Part shown: positions 24,349-32,386 of the stretch, one piece after another
How the letters are laid out: each line of letters starts with the position of its first letter
How positions within the stretch are numbered: the stretch's first letter is position 1
Source of the DNA: an archaeon
Lineage (GTDB): Archaea; Thermoplasmatota; Thermoplasmata; JAJSAE01
DNA length: 35,667 bases
NCBI GenBank assembly: GCA_024281315.1
Contig: JAJSAE010000034.1
Span: 1 to 35,667, forward strand
Direction: 5' to 3'
Made by a program: the position numbers and the translations under genes
The notes under the pieces: model-generated
Told to the model about the DNA's origin: nothing
The model's input: only the letters and a program-made list of their open reading frames with translations
Database searches by the model: none

Positions 24349-25392
24349 TTATTTTCTATTATGCCTTATCTTTTTAAGAATATCCATTATATGACTCCTT
24401 GTGAGTTCAGTGTCATCATTATCGGAGGAGAAGCATGTTTGTATCGATTTTTTGAATCCCATTTTTTCGTAGGCTTCTATTTTTTCAGGTATAGCAAGAC
24501 CGGACAGTCTTAGAAACATCCTATCGTTTTCCATCAGCGTGTGGTTGTCTTCTTTGTTTATCAGTTCTTCGTACATTTTTTCTCCAGGTCTTCTTCCTAT
24601 GACCTTTATCTCAATTTCTTCTGGCCTTTTCCTGTACATGGGTGCAAAACTTTCTATCATAGCTTCGGCAAGGGTGCCAACTTTTAGCGTTGGCATCTTT
24701 AATATGAATATCTCTCCACCTTGAGCAATAGCCGCCGCTTCGATTACAAGCGCCACCGCTTCGGGGATTGTCATAACAAATCTTGTCATGTCTGGGTCCG
24801 TTACGGTTATTGGTCCTCCCTCTTCTATCTGTTTTTTAAATAATGGTATGACTGACCCTCTGGAGTCGAGGACATTTCCGAACCTTACTGCCGAGAATAT
24901 CGTCCTTTCATAGCCTCTGTAGCTGTTGGCAGAAACAGTTAGTCTTTCCGCCAGTAGTTTTGTTGCTCCCATAACATTTGTAGGGTTAACCGCTTTGTCC
25001 GTACTTATAAGAATAACCTTCCCGACTCTCTTATCTAGGGCAGCATCCAGCACATTTTGAGTTCCCAGCACATTTGTTTTTACGGCATCAAATGGATTAT
25101 ATTCACAGAGAGGGACATGTTTCAGAGCTGCGGCGTGAAATACTATATCTGCCCCTTCAAAGGCTCTCTCAAGCCTCTCTTTGTCCCTGATGTCCCCGAC
25201 AAGCGTTCTCAGCAGTGGCGTATTTAGCTCCTGTTCCATATCGAAAAGACCGGTCTCGTTATTGTCCAGTACCCGTATGGCTTTTACATTAAATTCAAGT
25301 AGTTTTCTAACAATCGCACTCCCTATAGATCCAACGCCTCCTGTAACAATTATAGTTTTATCTCTGTAAAATTCTTCAACATCTATTTTCAT
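24349..25392 (-). CDS. CapD/PseB/LegB-type nucleotide-sugar 4,6-dehydratase
   Basis: A 347-residue extended SDR enzyme of the polysaccharide biosynthesis protein CapD family. The NAD(P) motif is TGGVGSIGS (about residue 17). HAAALKHVPLCEYNPFDAVKTN is the family signature, and STDKAVNPTNVMGATK carries Met where classical SDRs have the catalytic Tyr, as in many CapD members, with the Lys kept. It would convert UDP- or GDP-GlcNAc to the 4-keto-6-deoxy sugar, first step of legionaminic, pseudaminic or bacillosamine pathways. With a NeuC-type epimerase in the same cluster, the retaining (legionaminic) route is favoured over the inverting (pseudaminic) one. It is the last gene of the minus-strand operon; its ATG overlaps the aminotransferase stop by 4 bases. 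Confidence 0.85.
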   Translation of the reverse strand: MKIDVEEFYRDKTIIVTGGVGSIGSAIVRKLLEFNVKAIRVLDNNETGLFDMEQELNTPLLRTLVGDIRDKERLERAFEGADIVFHAAALKHVPLCEYNPFDAVKTNVLGTQNVLDAALDKRVGKVILISTDKAVNPTNVMGATKLLAERLTVSANSYRGYERTIFSAVRFGNVLDSRGSVIPLFKKQIEEGGPITVTDPDMTRFVMTIPEAVALVIEAAAIAQGGEIFILKMPTLKVGTLAEAMIESFAPMYRKRPEEIEIKVIGRRPGEKMYEELINKEDNHTLMENDRMFLRLSGLAIPEKIEAYEKMGFKKSIQTCFSSDNDDTELTRSHIMDILKKIRHNRK

Positions 25393-26513
25393 ACATTCAC
25401 CCCGTAAAACTTTTTAATCTCTCGTATTACTGTATTTATTTCTTCTTCCGTCAGGCCCGGGTACATCGGTAGTGTTAAAACCTCTTCAGACAATCTCTCG
25501 GTGGTTGGTAGTTTACAGTCATAGTCCATCCGACGATAGAAACGTGTTTGGTGGATTGGTGAGAAATAGACCCTGCTCATTATGCCTTTTTCGGCTAACC
25601 AGCGCATCAGTTGATCGCGCTTTTTCACTCTGATAGTGAACATCTGGTATACATGATAGTAGTTATCTGGTATTTTCATGATTTCTATCTGTTCTATATC
25701 CTCCAACCCCTTGATGTATTGGGAGGCATTGCTTCTTCGCATATCAATAATCTTATCAGTCTTTTTCATCTGGGCAATGCCGAGTGCAGCCAGAATATTT
25801 GCCAGTCTGAAGTTATATCCAAGGCTCACATAATCTGCTTTTTGCGTGGATGAGAAGTAATCCGAATTATCGGCTCTTCCGTGTGAGCGGGTCAGCTTTA
25901 GTTTCTGGTAAATATCTGTTGAGTCTGTTACTACGACCCCACCGTCTCCCGTTGTTATTATCTTATTCTGGCAGAAACTGAACATTGCAGAATCTCCGAA
26001 AGTGCCCACTTTTTTGTTTCCAATACTGGCTCCGAAGGCTTCGGCAGCATCTTCAATCAATATAAGATTATTCTCTCTTGCGATTTCTCTTATCTCGCCA
26101 ATATGGCAGGGGAGGCCAGCGTAGTGGATTGGTATTACAGCCTTAGTCTTCTCTGTAATCTTTCTCTTCAAATCCTCCGGGTCCATTCCGAGGGTTTCTT
26201 TCTCTATATCGACAAAGACAGGTTTGGCTCCGACGAACAGAGGGGCATTTGCAGTAGCGATGAATGTAAATGACGGAACGAGAACCTCATCACCAGGCCC
26301 TATGCCATGAGCAATAAGGGCAGCGTGGAGGGCCGAGGTTCCTGAGTTAAATACGACAGCGTACTTCTTTGAGAAGTATTCCGAGATTCTTGTCTCAAAT
26401 TCTTTGACCTCTGGGCCAATCGCCCATCCCATACCGCTCATTATGGCATGATTTACAAGTTCAAGGTCATTTTCATCCCAGTATATTTTGAAAAGTGGAA
26501 TTCTCCAGTTCAT
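25389..26513 (-). CDS. DegT/DnrJ/EryC1 sugar aminotransferase (LegC/PseC-like)
   Basis: A 374-residue PLP-dependent aminotransferase. NSGTSALHAAL (about 57) holds the phosphate of PLP, EDAAEAFGA (about 154) the pyridine nitrogen, and FSFCQNKIITTGDGG the Schiff-base lysine (Lys184). It would aminate C4 of the keto sugar produced by the neighbouring dehydratase, giving a 4-amino-4,6-dideoxy sugar. The start at 26513 is chosen over ATG 26543 because AGGAGAGG lies 6 bases upstream and this start sits one base after the acetyltransferase stop. The order acetyltransferase, aminotransferase, dehydratase, all tightly packed, is typical of nonulosonate or bacillosamine operons. Confidence 0.9.
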   Translation of the reverse strand: MNWRIPLFKIYWDENDLELVNHAIMSGMGWAIGPEVKEFETRISEYFSKKYAVVFNSGTSALHAALIAHGIGPGDEVLVPSFTFIATANAPLFVGAKPVFVDIEKETLGMDPEDLKRKITEKTKAVIPIHYAGLPCHIGEIREIARENNLILIEDAAEAFGASIGNKKVGTFGDSAMFSFCQNKIITTGDGGVVVTDSTDIYQKLKLTRSHGRADNSDYFSSTQKADYVSLGYNFRLANILAALGIAQMKKTDKIIDMRRSNASQYIKGLEDIEQIEIMKIPDNYYHVYQMFTIRVKKRDQLMRWLAEKGIMSRVYFSPIHQTRFYRRMDYDCKLPTTERLSEEVLTLPMYPGLTEEEINTVIREIKKFYGVNV

Positions 26514-26514
26514 T

Positions 26515-26931
26515 TTAATCCTCTCCTGTATCATCGTTCTCAATGGATTTCACTACCTTTGCCGGTATCCCCATGGCGATAACATTGTCCGGGATATCTC
26601 TGTTTACGAAGCTAAACGCCCCTATTACGGAGTTTTTGCCAACTGTTACGCCGGGCATTATGACACTATGTGTCCCGATACGGCAGTTCTTTTTAAGCAA
26701 CACTGCCCCCTCTTTATTGTCTATTGTGGAAACAGAGTAAATAGAGCAGTGCGAACCAATCTGTACATAGTCTTCGATATCAATGCCGTTCTTTGCGTTT
26801 AGATAGGTGAAAGCGCCGATGTCCACATAATTGCCCAGCTCCAAGTTCTCGTGATGCTGGCACATCCAGTTCCATCTGGTGTTACCTCTATCATCGAATT
26901 CTGGCTTTTTCCATTTTTTGAATCTGTTCAT
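26515..26931 (-). CDS. Left-handed beta-helix (hexapeptide) N-acetyltransferase, LegH-like
   Basis: A 138-residue acyltransferase built from hexapeptide turns (NYVDIGAFTYLNAKNGIDIEDYVQIG-like register, then CRIGTHSVIMPGVTVGKNSVIGAFS) and ending in the WbbJ-type closing segment NRDIPDNVIAMGIPAKVVK. Being next to the C4 aminotransferase, it most likely acylates the new amino group, usually from acetyl-CoA. It has the short form without an N-terminal PglD-type nucleotide-sugar-binding domain. Another acyl donor is possible because a 3-hydroxyacyl-CoA dehydrogenase gene lies directly upstream in the operon. Confidence 0.8.
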   Translation of the reverse strand: MNRFKKWKKPEFDDRGNTRWNWMCQHHENLELGNYVDIGAFTYLNAKNGIDIEDYVQIGSHCSIYSVSTIDNKEGAVLLKKNCRIGTHSVIMPGVTVGKNSVIGAFSFVNRDIPDNVIAMGIPAKVVKSIENDDTGED

Positions 26932-26940
26932 AGTAATGCC

Positions 26941-27798
26941 TCAGTACTCATAGAAACCCCTTCCGGTTTTTCTTCCCAATTGTCCCTTATGTACTAGCAT
27001 CTTTAATGTCTTGCTTGGTTCAAAAAGATCTCCTTCGTATGAATTGTTTAAGTTTTGCATAATTTCCAGACAAAGATCCAGCCCGATCAAGTCAGCCAAT
27101 TCAAAGGGGCCCATGGGGTGATTTGCACCCATCTTCATAGCAGTATCGATATCCTTTATATTCGCCCCCTTCTCATCTAGTATATGACATGCTTCGTTAA
27201 TCATTACAAACAGCAATCGGTTAACTATGAAACCGGGTACATCCTCTACATCAATTGCAATTTTTTCAAGGTTGCTGGCCAGATCATGGGTTTTTTTAAT
27301 GACGAGATCGGATGTTTTTTTAGTTCTTACTATTTCCACCAATTTCATTTTTGGAATCGGATTGAAAAAGTGTATACCAATAACCCTTTCTGGATGCTCT
27401 AGTGATTCTGTGATTTCAGTAATTCGAAGAGATGATGTATTGCTTGCTAGAACGGTCTCTGTAGTACAGCATTTTTCCAAACTCTTGAAGATGGCTCTTT
27501 TGATGTTCAGATCTTCTATGACAGACTCAATTATAACATCTGCTTCGGCAAGATCCTCGTACTTTGTTGTCAGCGTAATTCCATTCAAAACAATATTAAG
27601 CTCTTTTTCTTCCATTTTTCGTGACAGGCGTCGAGAAATAGTTTTCATTGCTATTTTAAGGGCATCATCGCTCCTACTTTTGAGAATAACTCTGTTTCCA
27701 GTCTTTAATGCTAATTCTGCAATGCCTTTGCCGGTTGTCCCCGTTCCTATTATGCCAATTGTCCATTGTTTTCCATTTTTACTCTTCTCGCCTAACAT
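26941..27798 (-). CDS. 3-hydroxybutyryl-CoA dehydrogenase-like 3-hydroxyacyl-CoA dehydrogenase
   Basis: A 285-residue protein with the complete two-domain structure of short 3-hydroxyacyl-CoA dehydrogenases. The Rossmann motif is IGIIGTGTTGKGIAE, the catalytic-site segments are ASNTSSLRITEI and IGIHFFNPIPKMKLVEIV (catalytic His), and the C-terminal helical domain has VPGFIVNRLL, ANHPMGPFELADLIGLD and GRKTGRGFYEY. It interconverts acetoacetyl-CoA and 3-hydroxybutyryl-CoA (or longer homologues) with NAD(P)H. Such an enzyme is unexpected in a sugar operon; it could supply a 3-hydroxybutyryl donor for N-acylation. GGAGG lies 6 bases before the ATG. The length and motifs look functional. Confidence 0.88.
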   Translation of the reverse strand: MLGEKSKNGKQWTIGIIGTGTTGKGIAELALKTGNRVILKSRSDDALKIAMKTISRRLSRKMEEKELNIVLNGITLTTKYEDLAEADVIIESVIEDLNIKRAIFKSLEKCCTTETVLASNTSSLRITEITESLEHPERVIGIHFFNPIPKMKLVEIVRTKKTSDLVIKKTHDLASNLEKIAIDVEDVPGFIVNRLLFVMINEACHILDEKGANIKDIDTAMKMGANHPMGPFELADLIGLDLCLEIMQNLNNSYEGDLFEPSKTLKMLVHKGQLGRKTGRGFYEY

Positions 27799-27818
27799 AT
27801 TTTGCCTCCGAATATGGC

Positions 27819-28970
27819 TCAGTAGGTCATCTTTTTTCTCAGCAACTTTTCATCTATTTCTATCTCTCTCAATATCTTTACTATTCTATCGCTGGTTTTT
27901 CCATCTCCATAGGGATTCTTGCAGTTCTTTACCTTTGCCCTGAATTTGTCATCGGTCAGTGCTTTATCTATGCCTTCTATTATTTCGTCTTTCTTAGAAC
28001 CCACATCAATTATATTATCAGATCTTTCTCTTCCTTCCTGTCGTACACCAATATTTACCACTGGTAGATGGAACGATGCGGCTTCTATTATGCCTGAGCT
28101 TGAATTTCCAACCATAACACTCGCGTTTTTCATCAGAGACAAATAGTCTTGATGTGGAATACTTCTAAAGAATTTTATAAACGGATATTTTTCATATTCT
28201 CCTATACTTTTTATCATCTCTCTACCGCCGGGATCTGCATTAGGATATATGAAAACAGTCTGTAATCCAAGTTCAACAAGAGCCGCTAGTGTTTCTTTAA
28301 TCTCACCAGAGGCATTTTCGTAGCTTACACTTGTTGGGTGTTGGACAGCCAAAATAAGCGGCTCAGCCAGATCAAGGCCAAATTTAATAGCAAGCTCCGA
28401 TGAGGGAGTTATATCATCATTAATAATGGAATCAATTGCCGGGGAACCTACCTCGTGAGTCCGCCACTCTTCTTCTCCCATTCGTATTATCCTTTCCTTA
28501 TGGGCTTTTGTCGCGACAAAATGTATATGGGCAAATTTCGTTATAGCGTGTCTGATTGAATCATCAATGTTGGAGCCTGTTGCGGTATCTCCACCCAGTA
28601 GATGGGCCAATGGGACATTTAAGTAGCTAGCAGATATGGCTGCGGCTAGCGGCTCACTTCTGTCGCCGCAGACGAGTACGAGATCTGGATTTGCTTCTTC
28701 TATCGCCTGCACCATGCCCATTATTCCTATCGCTAAGGATTTCGCCATGCTACTTTTTGAATCGCTACTTAGGAGCATGTCTATCTTGGAGTCTGTTTTA
28801 AAACCATCTTTTTCTATCTCATCTATTGTATGGCCAAACTCATGTGAAAGATGCATCCCAGTGACCAATAAGGAGAGCCTTAGGTTCGGGTCTTTTTTTA
28901 TTGCTTTTAAGACTGGCCTGAGAATCCCATATTCCGCCCGTGTTCCTGTAACCACCATAATATTTCTCAT
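27819..28970 (-). CDS. Hydrolysing UDP-sugar 2-epimerase (NeuC/LegG-like)
   Basis: A 383-residue GT-B-fold epimerase. Signatures are VTGTRAEYGILRP at the N terminus, CGDRSEPLAAAISA (about 115), GGDTATGSNIDDSIRHAITK, and VGNSSSGIIEAASFHLPVVNIGVRQ in register near 290. These match enzymes that release UDP and invert C2, making ManNAc (NeuC) or 2,4-diacetamido-2,4,6-trideoxymannose (LegG). Given the dehydratase and aminotransferase in the same operon, the LegG role is more likely. The ATG at 28970 with GGTGA 5 bases upstream is preferred to TTG 28988, which would overlap the preceding stop. The product would be the substrate of the NeuB domain encoded upstream. Confidence 0.9.
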   Translation of the reverse strand: MRNIMVVTGTRAEYGILRPVLKAIKKDPNLRLSLLVTGMHLSHEFGHTIDEIEKDGFKTDSKIDMLLSSDSKSSMAKSLAIGIMGMVQAIEEANPDLVLVCGDRSEPLAAAISASYLNVPLAHLLGGDTATGSNIDDSIRHAITKFAHIHFVATKAHKERIIRMGEEEWRTHEVGSPAIDSIINDDITPSSELAIKFGLDLAEPLILAVQHPTSVSYENASGEIKETLAALVELGLQTVFIYPNADPGGREMIKSIGEYEKYPFIKFFRSIPHQDYLSLMKNASVMVGNSSSGIIEAASFHLPVVNIGVRQEGRERSDNIIDVGSKKDEIIEGIDKALTDDKFRAKVKNCKNPYGDGKTSDRIVKILREIEIDEKLLRKKMTY

Positions 28971-28980
28971 AATCCTCACC

Positions 28981-29646
28981 TTAATCAATTATTTCCCGTA
29001 TCATCATAAAAGCTTCTGCGGCATTAAAACCGACTTCCGATCCCCTTTTTTTTGCTAGGATTGATATCATCTCAAGGGATCTTGGATGGGGATACTCTCT
29101 TAATTCTGAGGCATAAAGAGTCATTGCGTTTATTTTATGTTCTAATGTTTCTGTTATGTTAACATATCTATTAGGAGTGAAAGGATGTCCCATGGTGCCA
29201 AATGTCCATTCCGTAGACGAGAGAGTCTCATATGATAATAGCTTTTATACAGGATTTCCAGGAATTGGGCGTGTCGCGGTTAATGTTGCTTCAAAAACTA
29301 TGCGATGATCTTTATTGATATCTCCCCCATGAGTAGTGTATACTGTTTCAGGTTTAATTTCATCTATCTGTTCACGGATACGATCATTTAGCTCTTTTTG
29401 TGGGAAGGTGTCGAGTTTTACTGTTGGAAACTCAAGAAAGTATACCTTTTTAATATTTAGTTCCTCACGGACCTTCAAAACTTCTCTTTTTCTTTCTATT
29501 ATATACTCTTCTGGCCAGTCAGGAGAGTATGCTTTTGTAACTATGCAAAGATAAACTTCATCTCCTTTCTGGGTATGTTTTGAAATCGTACCCCCTGCTC
29601 CGATAACTTCGTCATCTGGGTGTGCGCTAATTACTAGAATTTTCAT
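28981..29646 (-). pseudogene. PIG-L/LmbE-family deacetylase interrupted by one in-frame TAA
   Basis: The 5' part (29646-29248) encodes ISAHPDDEVIGAGGTI, with the zinc-binding HPDDE motif, and THGGDINKDHRIVFEA, with the second HxxDxxxDH-type site. It stops at TAA (29245-29247) after RPIPGNPV. The same frame then continues without another stop as KLLSYETLSSTEWTFG and on to a normal PIG-L C terminus (GSEVGFNAAEAFMMIREI), ending at 28981. Without the TAA the protein would have 221 residues, the usual size. The family removes N-acetyl groups from GlcNAc-type sugars or lipids. The ATG at 29193 has no ribosome site, so the second half is unlikely to be made alone. The break may be a nonsense mutation or a sequence error. 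The 5' end overlaps the acyltransferase gene by 20 bases, with GGAGGGGTGA before the ATG. Confidence 0.85.
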
Positions 29647-30505
29647 TTTTCACCCCTCCTTGTATCTTTTTCGCTTTTGTGTACCATGTAGGTGGTATAG
29701 ACTTAAATGGTTCATCCGTGAAAAACTTTATTCCCCTATATCTGAGAAAATCCCTGAAGTCCTCTGAATAATCGGTTAATTCTCCTTTTATTTCTTTTGT
29801 TAAAGGATCGAAAATAGTTTCCTTTCCCTCTGCAATAAACCTAATTGTGAAATCATCGAAAATTTCAATTTTTGCTGAAAACGGCTTGAGTTTCAGCAGT
29901 TCCATATATTCGTTGATAGATTCTTGTAATATCTTTTTTTTCTCTTGGGGTTTTAAATTTTTTGGAAATACTCCTTTTTTTATGATTTTCACCGGCGAGC
30001 CGGCAGCAAAACAGCCATCAGGAATGTCCCTATTTACAACAGATAAGTTCCCGATAATCACATGAGAGCCAATTTCTATCCCCGGCAAAATGGTAGTTCC
30101 TGCTGTGATCCATATATGAGAGCCAATTTTTACGGGCGCTTTCGTAAAGGGATAACCATTAAAAACCTCCATGGATGATGCGTGCGTCCATACTGAAACA
30201 TTTTGGCCGATGTTTACATCACTTCCGATTTCCAGTGAAGCGTTACAATTTAATCGCGTGTTCTGAAGAATAAGATTTTTGTCTCTAATCACTATTTTTG
30301 TATTCCCTGCATTTAAAGACCCTTCAATCCATACTCCATTTAAAAAATTGTTTTTTCCTATTATACATTCCTTGCACTGTATTTTTGTCTGTCCCATTAT
30401 CACAGTGCCAGTACCAATGCTTATTTTATCACAGATGATTTCGACATCTGGGCCAATCAAGACATTTTCGCCGATAATCATTTTGTTTGCAAATATTCCG
30501 CTCAT
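29627..30505 (-). CDS. Beta-helix acyltransferase with a C-terminal extension
   Basis: A 292-residue protein. Residues about 5-175 are a long left-handed beta-helix (repeats such as IIGENVLIGPDVEI and VKIGSHIWITAGTTILPGIEIGSHV) closed by NRDIPDGCFAAGSPVKIIKKG, the WbbJ/maltose-acetyltransferase ending. The last 115 residues (from about NLKPQEKKKILQESINEYMEL) form an extra alpha/beta domain with no family I recognise. It is separated by 18 bases from the SGNH-NeuB gene upstream and overlaps the PIG-L gene downstream, suggesting that deacetylation and re-acylation are coordinated. The acyl donor is unknown. AGAGGT lies 7 bases before the ATG. Confidence 0.8.
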   Translation of the reverse strand: MSGIFANKMIIGENVLIGPDVEIICDKISIGTGTVIMGQTKIQCKECIIGKNNFLNGVWIEGSLNAGNTKIVIRDKNLILQNTRLNCNASLEIGSDVNIGQNVSVWTHASSMEVFNGYPFTKAPVKIGSHIWITAGTTILPGIEIGSHVIIGNLSVVNRDIPDGCFAAGSPVKIIKKGVFPKNLKPQEKKKILQESINEYMELLKLKPFSAKIEIFDDFTIRFIAEGKETIFDPLTKEIKGELTDYSEDFRDFLRYRGIKFFTDEPFKSIPPTWYTKAKKIQGGVKNENSSN

Positions 30506-30523
30506 TTACAGACCTCTGATCAT

Positions 30524-32368
30524 TTAGCTATTAACCAAGTTTTCATAGAATATTTGGTCGTCTTTATGTATGAATTTCTTGGCTTTTTTTCCTACTATAT
30601 TTTCAATCTCTTTGGGTGCCAATCCGGTCCATGGTCTCTTTATTTCCAGCATATCTCTCGTGATTAAAGTCCCTTCTGGTATATCAATCTTTGCCACGAT
30701 GCTCTTCCTAGCGGTCTTTCTCATTTCCCTCTCTGACTGGACCGGTTTTTTCTCTCCAGTACCAAGGCTTTTTTCCACAAGCCTTATGCTTTTTACCATT
30801 TCTTTTAATTCTTCCGGCTCAAGCGAGGCGCGATGGTCGGGCCCTTCCATGTTTCTGTCGAGAGTAAAGTGTTTTTCGATTACCGAAGCACCCATAGCAA
30901 CAGCGGCTATTGAAACTATTATTCCCGGCGTGTGGTCAGAATATCCCACAAGCATGTCAAAACCCTTTCTCATGGTCTCCATGACCCTAAGATTCGCATC
31001 CTCGATTCTAGCTGGATAATTGGAAACTGCATGGAGTAAGATAATCTCATCATTTCCTTCCTCGTAAATTGCGGTCACGGCCTCTTTTACCTCGTCCATG
31101 TATGACATTCCTGTGGACAGGATTATGGGCTTTCTCTTCTGTGCAATATATCTCAAAAGCGGTGTATTTGTTATCTCGCCGGATCCTACTTTAAAAGCCG
31201 GAATATCAAGTTCTTCAAGCATATCAACGCTCTCAGAGTCAAACGGAGACGAAAGAAAGATTATTCCCCTGTCTTCTGAGTATTTTTTCAATTCTCCAAA
31301 ATCAAATACAGAAAGTTCCAGTCTTTTTATCATCTCATACTGTGTTTCCTTATCACCACTTGTTTCCTTCTGATACGCCGCCTTTTCAGCCGTTTTTGTC
31401 AGCATTTTGTCTGCTTTGAATGTTTGAAATTTGACTGCATCCGCCCCTGACTCCACAGCAATATCTATGAGTTTTTTTGCTATGAAAATATCACCGTTAT
31501 GATTTACTCCTGCTTCCGCTATTATGAAGCATGGTTCTCCATCTCCAACTAACCTGTTCCCTATTTTGATTTCTTTCATGAAGTCACCGTTCAATCTAGT
31601 TTTATGCCAGAAGGATAGCGTAGCCTCTATATCTTTTTTTCTTTTTCCATATCCTCTTTTTTTTAATTGTTTTTCCACCTCTTTTGCTAAATATAAATGC
31701 CCTTCCTTAGATGGGTGAATCCCATCCCTAAGAAGGTACTCTGGATGTTTTAGGGTAGCGTTGTAAAAGTCAATGATTGGGCAGTTGTATTCTTCGGCAA
31801 GAGTATCGAGAATCTTGTTGTATTCTATTACATTCTTCATAAAGTTGAATGACTTCCTAAGTTTTTCATCAGGAGGTTTGGCTATATTTACAATTATCGA
31901 CTGTGCGTTCTGGTTTTTAATAGTGGTGAGAATCTTCTCCATATTTCTTTTGAAATCTTCTTTTTTTACATAGACCGTCGGAAAGTGCTTTGTGAAAAAT
32001 CTCCTGTTCCTTCTAAAAAAGGCAATAATTAATCTTCTCAACATGGAAGGGAGGTGGCTTATGAGATTGTATTCTACTCTTGTAAAAAGCCGGGGTGCAC
32101 AGTCTACTATGCCAAGATGAACTACTACGATGTCCGGTCTGCTAGATACAATGTTGTATATGAGTTTTTCATCCAGAGCCACCGTGGATGTATCGTTCCG
32201 TCGCTCTCCCCTGATTTCTATCTCGAACTTACCGTGCTTTTTTAATTCATTCATCGAAATATATGGATAGGTATCTTCAAGATAGATTTCATCGCTTGGT
32301 CTGTAAAGTAAAAGTGAGTCGCCGAGAAATAGGAGTTTAGATATTTTCTCATCATTTTCGGGAATCAC
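30524..32368 (-). CDS. neuB: SGNH/GDSL hydrolase - N-acetylneuraminate/legionaminate synthase (NeuB) fusion
   Basis: A 614-residue two-part protein. The N-terminal 235 residues are an SGNH-type esterase: LLFLGDSLLLY (block I Ser), VVHLGIVDCAP where block III usually has GxND, and LLRDGIHPSKEGH (Asp-His of block V). From Met264 onward lies a complete NeuB: EAGVNHNGD, AVKFQTFKADKM, FKVGSGEITNT, LLHAVSNYPAR (metal His), VGYSDHTPG (metal His), EKHFTLDRNMEGPDH and a C-terminal SAF domain (KRPWTGLAPKE). It condenses phosphoenolpyruvate with a mannose-type sugar to make a nonulosonic acid; the esterase part could remove O-acetyl groups. The 5' end is uncertain: GTG 32368 has GGAGG 8 bases upstream. 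An internal ATG at 31579 with GGTGA may also yield free NeuB. Confidence 0.88.
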   Translation of the reverse strand: MIPENDEKISKLLFLGDSLLLYRPSDEIYLEDTYPYISMNELKKHGKFEIEIRGERRNDTSTVALDEKLIYNIVSSRPDIVVVHLGIVDCAPRLFTRVEYNLISHLPSMLRRLIIAFFRRNRRFFTKHFPTVYVKKEDFKRNMEKILTTIKNQNAQSIIVNIAKPPDEKLRKSFNFMKNVIEYNKILDTLAEEYNCPIIDFYNATLKHPEYLLRDGIHPSKEGHLYLAKEVEKQLKKRGYGKRKKDIEATLSFWHKTRLNGDFMKEIKIGNRLVGDGEPCFIIAEAGVNHNGDIFIAKKLIDIAVESGADAVKFQTFKADKMLTKTAEKAAYQKETSGDKETQYEMIKRLELSVFDFGELKKYSEDRGIIFLSSPFDSESVDMLEELDIPAFKVGSGEITNTPLLRYIAQKRKPIILSTGMSYMDEVKEAVTAIYEEGNDEIILLHAVSNYPARIEDANLRVMETMRKGFDMLVGYSDHTPGIIVSIAAVAMGASVIEKHFTLDRNMEGPDHRASLEPEELKEMVKSIRLVEKSLGTGEKKPVQSEREMRKTARKSIVAKIDIPEGTLITRDMLEIKRPWTGLAPKEIENIVGKKAKKFIHKDDQIFYENLVNS

Positions 32369-32386
32369 CTCTCCTTCCTCCAAATA

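Noticed and set aside
27227-27943. Open frame of 238 codons on the plus strand opposite the dehydrogenase gene
   Set aside because: It is Ser/Phe/Leu-rich shadow coding opposite a well-conserved enzyme and would overlap the NeuC-type gene as well.
29245-29247. Recoded stop codon (pyrrolysine or selenocysteine)
   Set aside because: The codon is TAA; pyrrolysine uses TAG and selenocysteine uses TGA, and no special structure is seen after it.
28981-29646. Frameshift in the PIG-L deacetylase gene
   Set aside because: The two halves are in the same frame, so the break is an in-frame stop and not an insertion or deletion.
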